Assembly (NCBI GenBank): GCA_003551945.1
Contig: PUNZ01000026.1
Location: 1 to 17,448 of the forward strand
From: Halovenus sp.
GTDB lineage: Archaea > Halobacteriota > Halobacteria > Halobacteriales > Haloarculaceae
Direction of reading: 5' to 3'
DNA: 17,448 nucleotides
A program made the position numbers and the translations under genes. The notes beneath the pieces were generated by a model. It had not been told where the DNA came from. It did no database searches and was given only the letters and a program-made list of their open reading frames with translations. Of this stretch, positions 6,958 through 13,190 are shown piece after piece (position 1 is the first letter of the stretch; every line of letters starts with the position of its first letter).

Positions 6958-8178
6958 ATGCCACCGCACATTACGACGGAACTCAACCGGCCATACGTGC
7001 CACCGACGGGGACGACTGTCACAGGAACCGTCGACGTTGCGCCCGGCCGCAAAGAAGAGGGGGTTGTTCGACATATCGCGCTTTGTATCGATACCAGCGG
7101 CTCAATGCATCAGGGCGGCAAAATCGAACGCGCTCGTGAGGGAGTCAGGTGGGTCTGTGGCCTCCTTGATGACGAAGATTATCTCACGATTGTCTCGTTC
7201 GATTCCGAGACAGAACAGGTGTTGCGCCCGACGCGCTGGGGTGACATTTCACGCGAGGAGGCGATGGAGACGGTCGACGAACTGACCGCAGGCGGTGGAA
7301 CAAATATGTACGAGGGGATTGAGATGGCCCGGAAAGCGCTTGCGACGCTGTCAGACCGTGAGGGAATGAGCGGAACGCCAGTCCGGCGACTCCTTCTCCT
7401 CTCCGATGGGAAAGACCAACACCGCGAACCACACGAGTTCAACGACATCGCACAGGCGGTCGACAACCAAGGAATCCGTATCGAGGCTGCAGGTATCGGT
7501 GACGAGTACGAAGAAGAGACCATCCGCACGCTTGGAACCACCGCGCGCGGAAAATGGACGCATCTCCAGGAGTCCGGCGACATTGAGGAGTTCTTCGGGG
7601 AAGCCGTCGAGCAAGCAAAGTCCGTCGTTGCGCCCGACGCCCAACTTGAACTCGATGTCGCACCGGGCGTTGAGGTAAGCGAGGTCTACCGTGCGGTTCC
7701 ACAGGCACAAGATGTCTCGCTGGACTGGGAGGCTAACACGGCCATCGTCAAACTCCCTGACCTCACAGAGCGAGAAGAACAGCGCGTCGTATTGAAATTC
7801 CACGTCCCTGCCGTCGAAGACATCACCGCCGCCGACATCGACGCAGGGCCAGTGACGCTTGCTGACGTAACGTTGACGGCCCGCGGTGGGGAAGCACGCG
7901 AGACAATCAGCGTCGAATATACCGAAGACCCAGACAAACTGGCCGAATATAACGAATCCGTCCAACTTGACCACCAACAGACGGTCATCAAGACCGAACT
8001 TGGCAAAGGGAACGTTTCGGCAGCAGAAACGAAAGTGGAGAAGATGACAAAGATTCACGGCGACGATGCCACACCAGTCAACGAGCTCAAAGCTGAAACC
8101 CAACTTGTCAAAGAGGGTGGTCGCGCCGAACGCAGTCAGGCAACACAGATTGTTACTGACGACGACCGTATCCAGTGA
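6958..8178 (+). CDS. von Willebrand factor A domain protein (ArnB/TerY-like context)
   Basis: A 406-residue cytosolic protein and first gene of the signalling block. Residues 1-35 look like beta strands. The VWA domain (about 36-225) has an intact metal-ion-dependent adhesion site: D45-T-S47-G-S49, T115 (AGGGTN) and D150 (LLLLSDGKD). Residues about 227-322 look like a beta-sandwich (LELDVAPGVEV; EEQRVVLKFHVP), and 325-395 are helical. This order resembles the Sec23/Sec24-like build of crenarchaeal ArnB, a VWA protein that represses archaellum synthesis in a phosphorylation-dependent way. It also resembles VWA partners in TerY-P triads. There is no signal peptide or membrane anchor. Its stop overlaps a possible GTG start of the kinase gene, so the two are probably cotranscribed. 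Likely role: phosphorylatable scaffold or client of the kinase and phosphatase encoded next (inferred). Confidence 0.9.
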   Translation: MPPHITTELNRPYVPPTGTTVTGTVDVAPGRKEEGVVRHIALCIDTSGSMHQGGKIERAREGVRWVCGLLDDEDYLTIVSFDSETEQVLRPTRWGDISREEAMETVDELTAGGGTNMYEGIEMARKALATLSDREGMSGTPVRRLLLLSDGKDQHREPHEFNDIAQAVDNQGIRIEAAGIGDEYEEETIRTLGTTARGKWTHLQESGDIEEFFGEAVEQAKSVVAPDAQLELDVAPGVEVSEVYRAVPQAQDVSLDWEANTAIVKLPDLTEREEQRVVLKFHVPAVEDITAADIDAGPVTLADVTLTARGGEARETISVEYTEDPDKLAEYNESVQLDHQQTVIKTELGKGNVSAAETKVEKMTKIHGDDATPVNELKAETQLVKEGGRAERSQATQIVTDDDRIQ

Positions 8179-8192
8179 GAACGCACTCGCAT

Positions 8193-9428
8193 ATGAGCAC
8201 AACGCCAAAAACAGGCGACCTCGTCGCGGGCCGGTACCGGCTTGAAGCGAAAGCTGGCGAAGGGGGATTCGCCAAAGCCTACCGTGCCGTCGATACCGAA
8301 CGTGACGAACTCGTTGCCATCAAATTCCCGAATTATGACGGGTCAAGCAACGACGCCGAAATCATCGAGGAGTATTTTCTGAAAGAAGCCGAGATGCTGG
8401 CCCGTATCGAACAGGCAGGGGGCCACCCAAACGTCATGTCGCTGTACGACCGGACGGAAGATGCTGATGGCACGCCGATGCTCGTCGTCGAGTATATCGA
8501 TGGCTACGAACTCGATGATGCAATCGAGGAGTATGGGCCCATGAACGATACCGAAAAGCTCAGGAGAATCGGTATCAGCCTCTGTGAGGCGATGAGTTTT
8601 CTCCACGAAAATGAGTTCGTGTATAGGGACCTGAAGCCAGACAACGTGATGCTGGCGAAACGAGCGGGAGAATGGGTTCCGGTCCTCATCGATTTCAACA
8701 CGGCAACTGCGTTCGATAGCAGCGGGTACGCAGAAGACTCTGGAACGACCATTTTGGGTCCGTACAAACCACCGGAAGTGGCAGATGCTGGCGGGACCGA
8801 TGTACGGCAGGGCCCGTGGTCGGATGTCTACTCCATCGGGAAGATTCTTCTCTTTTTGTTGAAAGGAACCGTCCCACGGAAAGATGGCATTAATCCACGA
8901 GATTTCGGTGTCGAGTGTGACCCATATCTCGCAGAAGTTGTCGAAACGGCGACCCAGTCGGACTTTGAACAGCGATACCGGAATGCGACGGTGATGAAAC
9001 GGGTGCTGGAATCACGCGACCCGACGCCACCGCCGGAGGCAACGCTCACCTATATTCAAGCGGGGGAGTCCTACACAATCTATCCCGGCGATACGCTTGG
9101 CAGGCGGTTTGCAAAGGGGCCAACGCCCGCTATCGCAATCGAGGATGAGGGCGAGTATATCTCGACCGTGCAGGTCCAGTTTGAGGTCATTGATGGGCAG
9201 TGGCATCTCCGTGATAGAAGCCTCAACGGAACCTATGTCCAGACCGGAGACGGCTGGCAGCGCGTCCTCGGAAAAACAGGACGGGAGCGACTCGAAGAAC
9301 GCGGTGAGGACCCGACAGATAGACATGGAAACACCCCACCGACTACCTATGAACTCTCGGATGGCGACCTGATATCGCTTGTCCACCCAAGCTATGGGGT
9401 TACCTTTGAATTTGAAACAAACGCATGA
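8193..9428 (+). CDS. Hanks-type Ser/Thr protein kinase with C-terminal FHA domain
   Basis: A 411-residue cytosolic kinase. The kinase domain (about 14-275) shows the glycine loop GEGGFAKAY (22-30), VAIK with K44, the likely alpha-C glutamate E65, catalytic loop YRDLKPDN (D146, N151), metal motif DFN (D167, in place of DFG), an activation segment ending PPE (E195), and D211 of the F helix. All catalytic residues are present, so activity is expected. The C-terminal part (about 286-411) is an FHA domain: LGRRF (302-306), S324 and SLNGTYV (343-349). The usual histidine of the SxxH motif is Q327, and a 35-residue insert lies near 350-385. FHA domains bind phosphothreonine. I use the ATG at 8193; a GTG at 8175 that overlaps the VWA stop would add six residues and cannot be excluded. 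No membrane span, unlike PknB-type receptors. Confidence 0.93.
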   Translation: MSTTPKTGDLVAGRYRLEAKAGEGGFAKAYRAVDTERDELVAIKFPNYDGSSNDAEIIEEYFLKEAEMLARIEQAGGHPNVMSLYDRTEDADGTPMLVVEYIDGYELDDAIEEYGPMNDTEKLRRIGISLCEAMSFLHENEFVYRDLKPDNVMLAKRAGEWVPVLIDFNTATAFDSSGYAEDSGTTILGPYKPPEVADAGGTDVRQGPWSDVYSIGKILLFLLKGTVPRKDGINPRDFGVECDPYLAEVVETATQSDFEQRYRNATVMKRVLESRDPTPPPEATLTYIQAGESYTIYPGDTLGRRFAKGPTPAIAIEDEGEYISTVQVQFEVIDGQWHLRDRSLNGTYVQTGDGWQRVLGKTGRERLEERGEDPTDRHGNTPPTTYELSDGDLISLVHPSYGVTFEFETNA

Positions 9429-9450
9429 ACGACGTAACTGAGACCGAATC

Positions 9451-10593
9451 ATGAAGTACGCAACGACCTACGACGTTGGCGAACGAAAGCGAGAGCACGG
9501 CATTAACGAAGACAGCGTGTCGTTCGTCTGTTTCGACCATGGCCACCGCGATGGAGTCGTTGTGGACTCTCAGCCAAGTGAGACGGCGGTCGCTGCTGAC
9601 CACCGCAGTGACAGCCACCCAATTGAGAGCAACGATGAATGCCGTAAATCGGAGCATTCACCGAACAGCCAGGCAGCAATCGTCGTCCTCGCTGATGGTG
9701 CTGGTGGCTACGATGCTGGCGATGTTGCCTCGTATATTGCAACGACGGTTATCGCGGAGGAGTTAGCACCGGTTGCTATCCGTGCCGAGCGAAGTTCTCC
9801 CGACCAGTTTGGTGTTGCACTTGCGGAGCCACTTCCGGACGAGCCAACGTCAGCGGAGTTGCAAGCGGAGATTGAGGCGGCGATTACCACTGCACACCGC
9901 CGCATTCTCGAATACGTCGCGCACGAAGGGCAGGCCGCATATACGACAGTCGTCGCCGGCATTGCTGTCAACGGAGCGTTTCATTACGGCTGGGTTGGCG
10001 ACAGCAGAGCATACGTTATCAACCGCCGGTTTGAGTCCATCGCACAGCTTACAAAGGACCATTCAGTCGTGACCGACCTCTACGAAGCAGGGGAGATTGA
10101 CGAAATCGAGGCGTATGTCCATCCGCGAGGAAACGAAATCACCCGGGCCATTGGCGGTGATGGTCGCGAAGATCCGGCGACCGCCACCGCACCTGTCGAG
10201 ACGGACAGCATCGAGCTCTTTGCTGAGGATGTTGTGCTGGTTACGAGCGATGGACTCATTGATGCACAGACGGATGCCTCTTCGCTGTATGACTCGTATC
10301 TCGATAGTGACCGAAGTGAGGCGATGGCAAACACGGTCAAAGAACAGGTTGTCACCGACGACGACATCTGTGAGTGGGTGCTTACGGCTGACTCGCTTGC
10401 TGTGGCGGCGGAGACGTTTGTTGAACGTGCAAACGAACGCGGCGGTAAGGACAACCTTTCTGCTGTCCTCTTTGCTGACTCCTCGCTTCCGGAGACACCC
10501 GAGGAATCAGCCGTTTCTCCGCGCGGTATCGAACTCGCCGTAGACCTTGAACAACGCGAAACGGTACTCATCCCGGATACCCAAACGCACTGA
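9451..10593 (+). CDS. PP2C-family Ser/Thr protein phosphatase
   Basis: A 380-residue metal-dependent phosphatase expected to reverse the action of the kinase encoded 22 nt upstream. Metal and catalytic motifs: RKREHGINEDS (12-22, with D21), LADGAGG (80-86, D82 and G83), WVGDSRAYVI (181-190), HPRGNEITRAIGG (224-236), LVTSDGLID (263-271, D267) and GGKDNLSAVLF (331-341, D334, N335). Longer than a minimal PP2C because of a low-complexity polar insert at about 28-75, between the first two motifs, and a 35-residue C-terminal tail (346-380) with several Ser/Thr. Cytosolic, no membrane span. Cotranscription with the VWA and kinase genes is likely from the tight spacing. Catalytically intact by inspection. 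Confidence 0.93.
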   Translation: MKYATTYDVGERKREHGINEDSVSFVCFDHGHRDGVVVDSQPSETAVAADHRSDSHPIESNDECRKSEHSPNSQAAIVVLADGAGGYDAGDVASYIATTVIAEELAPVAIRAERSSPDQFGVALAEPLPDEPTSAELQAEIEAAITTAHRRILEYVAHEGQAAYTTVVAGIAVNGAFHYGWVGDSRAYVINRRFESIAQLTKDHSVVTDLYEAGEIDEIEAYVHPRGNEITRAIGGDGREDPATATAPVETDSIELFAEDVVLVTSDGLIDAQTDASSLYDSYLDSDRSEAMANTVKEQVVTDDDICEWVLTADSLAVAAETFVERANERGGKDNLSAVLFADSSLPETPEESAVSPRGIELAVDLEQRETVLIPDTQTH

Positions 10594-10668
10594 CGCCCTG
10601 GCACAAACACGCCAACAATCCGACAGTATCAAGAGGATTGTCGCCTCTGTTGTAGATACCCACTCGAA

Positions 10669-11541
10669 ATGCCATCTGTCCTTGCTGATTTTGTCGCACA
10701 TGTCACCGTTGAACAGACGGACTGGGAGCAACCAACACAAGCGCGTATTCTGCTTAACGAAGCACAACTTGTTATCGCTCAGGGAGCGGATGAGACGGTT
10801 GTCATCTCACACGACAATCTATTCGATATTACGCTTGACAGCTTGCCGCCGTTCGTCGACCCGGTGCCCGGAGTACCGGTAACCGTTGCATATGAACAGG
10901 CTGGTCGCCGGACAACGGCCGTCATCGCTGCACCCGAAGAGACTGCGCGGAAATTCCACACGGTCTTGTTCAAAGCAATTCTGAACGGTACCTATCTCAA
11001 ACTCAAACATCCTGAAAAGGTCGGTGGTCGGGTGCTCAATACGTTCTTTCGGGCAGGGCTTCTCTCGCTTGAAGCGGAGGCCGTGCGAATCGATACTGAA
11101 GATGGGCCGGTGACCATTCCGCTTGATTCGGTTACTGATTTTAACCGCGAATCGCGGCCTGTCGACGGCAGAGAGCGACCGGTCATTGTCGTTAGTCATG
11201 TGCGGGATGGTGAGGCGATGACAACTGCCGCAGCCGTCGAGTCGCCACGAAAACTCTCGTTACTCGGTCGGTATCTCAGACGAACGTACCAGCCGATTCT
11301 TGATTCACTCCGCAGACTCACGCTTTCCGAGCAAGAAACTGAGGCCCTCACGACGATTTACACCGTCGGCGATACCGACGCCTCACTTCCCAGCGTGCTC
11401 CAGACGGAGCCAAAGCGCGTCAAACAACTCCTCCAGGCGTTACACAGCAAGGGACTCATCGAATCCGGCCAGCAGGGTCCAGTGCTGACCGCAAAAGGGC
11501 AGATTGTCGTCAACGAATATCTCGAACGCATTAATGAGTGA
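10669..11541 (+). CDS. cheF: CheF-family taxis/archaellum adaptor protein
   Basis: A 290-residue protein matching the archaeal CheF (DUF439) family by my reading. It starts MPSVLADFVAHVTVEQ and has two related beta-rich halves: residues about 1-115, with ARILLNEAQLVIA and ISHDNLFDITLDSLP, then about 118-207, with FRAGLLSLEAEAVRI and IPLDSVTDFNRESR. These are followed by LGRYLRRTYQPIL (199-211) and a C-terminal winged-helix-like region (215-290: LTLSEQETEALTTIYT; ALHSKGLIESG; LTAKGQIVVNEYL). In Halobacterium, CheF proteins connect CheY and other Che proteins to archaellar accessory proteins. Here it sits 75 nt after the PP2C gene, away from any che or arl gene in the window. It may have its own promoter. 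Its role with the upstream triad is inferred only from position. Confidence 0.8.
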   Translation: MPSVLADFVAHVTVEQTDWEQPTQARILLNEAQLVIAQGADETVVISHDNLFDITLDSLPPFVDPVPGVPVTVAYEQAGRRTTAVIAAPEETARKFHTVLFKAILNGTYLKLKHPEKVGGRVLNTFFRAGLLSLEAEAVRIDTEDGPVTIPLDSVTDFNRESRPVDGRERPVIVVSHVRDGEAMTTAAAVESPRKLSLLGRYLRRTYQPILDSLRRLTLSEQETEALTTIYTVGDTDASLPSVLQTEPKRVKQLLQALHSKGLIESGQQGPVLTAKGQIVVNEYLERINE

Positions 11542-11577
11542 ATTTTGACACGAGGGCAAATCAGACAGCACGAACGG

Positions 11578-11596
11578 TTTCTTTACTCCTCTTTTT
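11578..11596 (+). terminator. T-tract terminator region after cheF
   Basis: Plus-strand T-rich tracts (TTTCTTT at 11578-11584 and TTTTT at 11592-11596) lie 37-55 nt after the cheF stop. Archaeal termination works at poly-T tracts without a hairpin. They fall at the end of the convergent rnp3 gene. Weak but position-appropriate. Confidence 0.35.
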
Positions 11597-12311
11597 GCAC
11601 TTCGTGGTCTGTCTTCGTACACTCTTCAACCCGCCACACGCCCGGCTGTACGAACGAATCGTCCTGTCGCCTTCGGTTTCGCGCTGCAATGTTGGCCCAT
11701 TCGGCCAGGCCATCTGCAATTTCCGTTTCCGTCAAACCGATGGTCTCACCAACGGCTTGCAGCGCCCGCGGGGAGCGCAGTTGGAGGTGACTGCGAGGGT
11801 CTCCACTCACGACGTATGGTGTCTCGTAGGTTTCGACAATCTCGTGGAGCTTTCGAAGCTTCTTCAGCGCCTGGACGCGGCGGCCGCCCTGCCATCGCAG
11901 TGCCGGGGCGAGATTAAACTCGATACGGACACCGTTTTCGACTGCGCGTTGCGCCAACACGTGATTGAAATCACCGTCTCCAGCCATCGGATGAGCAAGC
12001 ACATCAACAGCAGGTTGCTCGACCGCAAACCGGTTGAGCTGCGGTGTTCCGCCATGCACCAGTACAATCGTCTGTGAGTCTCGGTGTGCGCCGACAAACC
12101 CGCCGGCACGAGAGGGGTCGCTTGCTCGGATTTCGACAGCAGGAACCACGTCAATATCGTACGCTGCACTCAGTTGTGCTGGGTCGTACGATGCAGGATT
12201 GTCGCCATGGTTACGGACGACAATTCCAGAGAACCCGTAGTCGCGAGCGGTCAGTGCCATCCGCGAAACCGTGCTATCGCCGTCCGGCCGGGCGTGGACC
12301 CCTTCGTACAT
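11583..12311 (-). CDS. rnp3: RNase P protein component 3 (Rpp30)
   Basis: A 242-residue archaeal RNase P protein of the PHP-like TIM-barrel type. It joins the catalytic RNA and other proteins to remove 5' leaders from pre-tRNAs. Features: N-terminus MYEGVHARPDGDSTVSRMA, GFSGIVVRNHGD (26-37), VVPAVEIRASDP (55-66), the DVLAHPMAGDGDFNHVLA core (102-119) and the late VVSGDPRSHLQLRSPRAL segment (166-183). Length and order fit archaeal homologues. The ATG directly abuts the stop of the COG1325 gene (12311/12312), indicating tight cotranscription. In many archaea another RNase P subunit (Rnp2/Pop5) and a proteasome alpha gene follow. Here the operon ends at 11583 facing cheF, so those genes must lie elsewhere. 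Confidence 0.93.
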   Translation of the reverse strand: MYEGVHARPDGDSTVSRMALTARDYGFSGIVVRNHGDNPASYDPAQLSAAYDIDVVPAVEIRASDPSRAGGFVGAHRDSQTIVLVHGGTPQLNRFAVEQPAVDVLAHPMAGDGDFNHVLAQRAVENGVRIEFNLAPALRWQGGRRVQALKKLRKLHEIVETYETPYVVSGDPRSHLQLRSPRALQAVGETIGLTETEIADGLAEWANIAARNRRRQDDSFVQPGVWRVEECTKTDHEVQKEE

Positions 12312-12746
12312 CTAACTCACGTCCGAAAGCGTCTCTTCGACATTTTCGAGGGCGTGCTCTTTTTTGGCGGGATACGCTTCGACTTTCCCGCGGAGAGTAA
12401 TGCCATCACCCAGCGCAATCTCTCCCTTGTAGGCGGCCTGCTTATCAAGCGTCAGGAAGAATTCGCAGTTTTCCGTCACCCGTTCGTCGAGTTCGCGTTC
12501 GATACGTGCAAACTCCTCGTCTGCGAGGTCACCAACTGCCTCGAGAATCGTTCGAATTCCCTGGGCGTTTTCGACGCGCGCGGAGAGAATCAAAATCCGG
12601 TCTCCGTAATGGCCTTCCGATGTTGCACGGTCGAGTTCGAACTCCTCGGGAAGAAATTGTCGGAGTGCATCCTCGACCCGCTGTTCATCTTCCGTGACGT
12701 AGCTGAACGCCCGGAGGTCGATGTAATGAAACGGAATCGAGGACAT
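12312..12746 (-). CDS. COG1325-family RNA-binding protein (exosome-associated type)
   Basis: A 144-residue protein of the archaeal family often labelled RNA-binding protein or exosome subunit (DUF54/COG1325). It begins MSSIPFHYIDLRAFSYVTED and contains the family-typical stretches VEDALRQFLP (24-33), EGHYGDRILILSARVEN (45-61) and ENCEFFLTLDKQAAYKGE (91-108). It lies 5 nt after the small gene at 12755-12958 and immediately before rnp3, the usual RNA-processing neighbourhood. The context supports a role with RNase P or the exosome in tRNA/RNA maturation; biochemical function is not established for the family as far as I know. Full length. Confidence 0.87.
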   Translation of the reverse strand: MSSIPFHYIDLRAFSYVTEDEQRVEDALRQFLPEEFELDRATSEGHYGDRILILSARVENAQGIRTILEAVGDLADEEFARIERELDERVTENCEFFLTLDKQAAYKGEIALGDGITLRGKVEAYPAKKEHALENVEETLSDVS

Positions 12747-12751
12747 GGTGA

Positions 12752-12958
12752 TTACTCCGCCTCAGCGTCCTCGTCGTCTTCATCTGCTGCTTCGAGTGCG
12801 TTCGCCGGGATACCGGCCTCTTGTCCATCCTCGAAGCTTACGGTGTAGGTTTCGTCACCGAACATCGTCTCTGCTACCTGTGCAATCTCGCCAACTTCGC
12901 CATCGTACTCGCTGTGTTTATCCGAAAACAACACTGTGTCTCCTTTTTCAAAGCTCAT
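12752..12958 (-). CDS. Small acidic beta-barrel-like protein (DUF1918-like)
   Basis: A 68-residue protein starting MSFEKGDTVLFSDKHSEYDG. It has an SH3/KOW-like pattern of short strands (residues 5-53) and an acidic tail rich in Glu, Asp and Ala (54-68). The reading frame extends upstream to 13045, but the ATG at 12958 is preferred. The preceding 29 residues run through a TATA-like box and inverted repeat and do not look coding, and the box lies about 25-30 nt before 12958. First gene of the operon with COG1325 (5-nt gap) and rnp3. Resembles DUF1918-like conserved haloarchaeal proteins. An RNA- or ribosome-linked job is suggested only by its neighbours. Confidence 0.8.
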   Translation of the reverse strand: MSFEKGDTVLFSDKHSEYDGEVGEIAQVAETMFGDETYTVSFEDGQEAGIPANALEAADEDDEDAEAE

Positions 12959-12965
12959 ATTCCTG

Positions 12966-12998
12966 CGTTCAGCGTGAACGGGTAAAAACCACTTGGTT
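12966..12998 (-). promoter_or_regulatory. Promoter of the RNA-processing operon with inverted repeats
   Basis: On the minus strand a TTTTTAC box (about 12982-12988) precedes the start at 12958. Between box and start lies a perfect 6-bp inverted repeat, CGTTCA-GCG-TGAACG (12966-12980), beginning 8 nt before the ATG. A second dyad, AACCA-CT-TGGTT (12987-12998), overlaps the upstream side of the box. The arrangement suits a repressor or autoregulatory site. Inference from position only. Confidence 0.5.
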
Positions 12999-13020
12999 AG
13001 TACCTTTTTGCCTCGGGTAT

Positions 13021-13190
13021 TTTCTGCGTGGCGGCTTGCGACCACCTCATGCAGGTACGGGCGTGCCTAGAACTCGCTCGCGGTAACACATCCACGCTGA
13101 AAAAGCCGCATGTGAGGCGAAGTCGGGCGTTCACTGAACCGCACCGGAGGCGCGGGTCTGTTGTGGAAATAGAGAGTCCAGTGCAGGCAC
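13021..13190. other. Hairpin-rich non-coding patch between SPFH gene and RNA operon
   Basis: This stretch holds no credible gene yet shows several stems. One is GTGGCG with CG-A-CCAC (13028-13045), with a one-base bulge. Another is AGGTAC with GTGCCT (13053-13068), with one G-T pair. A long-range pairing joins CCTCATGC (13045-13052) to GCATGTGAGG (13108-13117) with a bulge. It appears richer in G+C than the adjacent T/A-rich promoter. It may be a structured RNA, an SPFH 3' untranslated region or the relic of a mobile element. I could not match it to SRP RNA, RNase P RNA or a tRNA. Confidence 0.35.
13100..13104 (-). terminator. Poly-T tract downstream of the SPFH gene
   Basis: A minus-strand TTTTT run about 86 nt after the SPFH stop, directly following a GC-rich stretch. 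It could end the SPFH transcript. Low confidence. Confidence 0.25.

Noticed and set aside
7351..8208. A 285-codon open frame on the minus strand opposite the VWA gene
   Set aside because: The plus-strand frame has clear VWA motifs. The antisense translation is Cys/Phe-rich and not acidic, unlike haloarchaeal proteins, so it is a codon-usage shadow.
10616..10640. Inverted repeat CAATCC/GGATTG between the PP2C and cheF genes
   Set aside because: Only 6 bp with a 13-nt spacer and no clear relation to a TATA-like box; too weak to list as a site.
12084..12848. A 254-codon plus-strand open frame spanning rnp3, COG1325 and the small gene
   Set aside because: It crosses three well-supported minus-strand genes, and its composition is not haloarchaeal.
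12959..13045. N-terminal extension of the small gene up to 13045
   Set aside because: The added 29 residues are encoded by the TATA-like box and inverted repeats, are basic, and precede a natural family-like start MSFEKGDTV.
12959..13190. SRP RNA, RNase P RNA or a tRNA in the structured gap
   Set aside because: I could not find the SRP helix 8 signature, RNase P conserved blocks or a T-loop GTTCGAATC-type motif on either strand.
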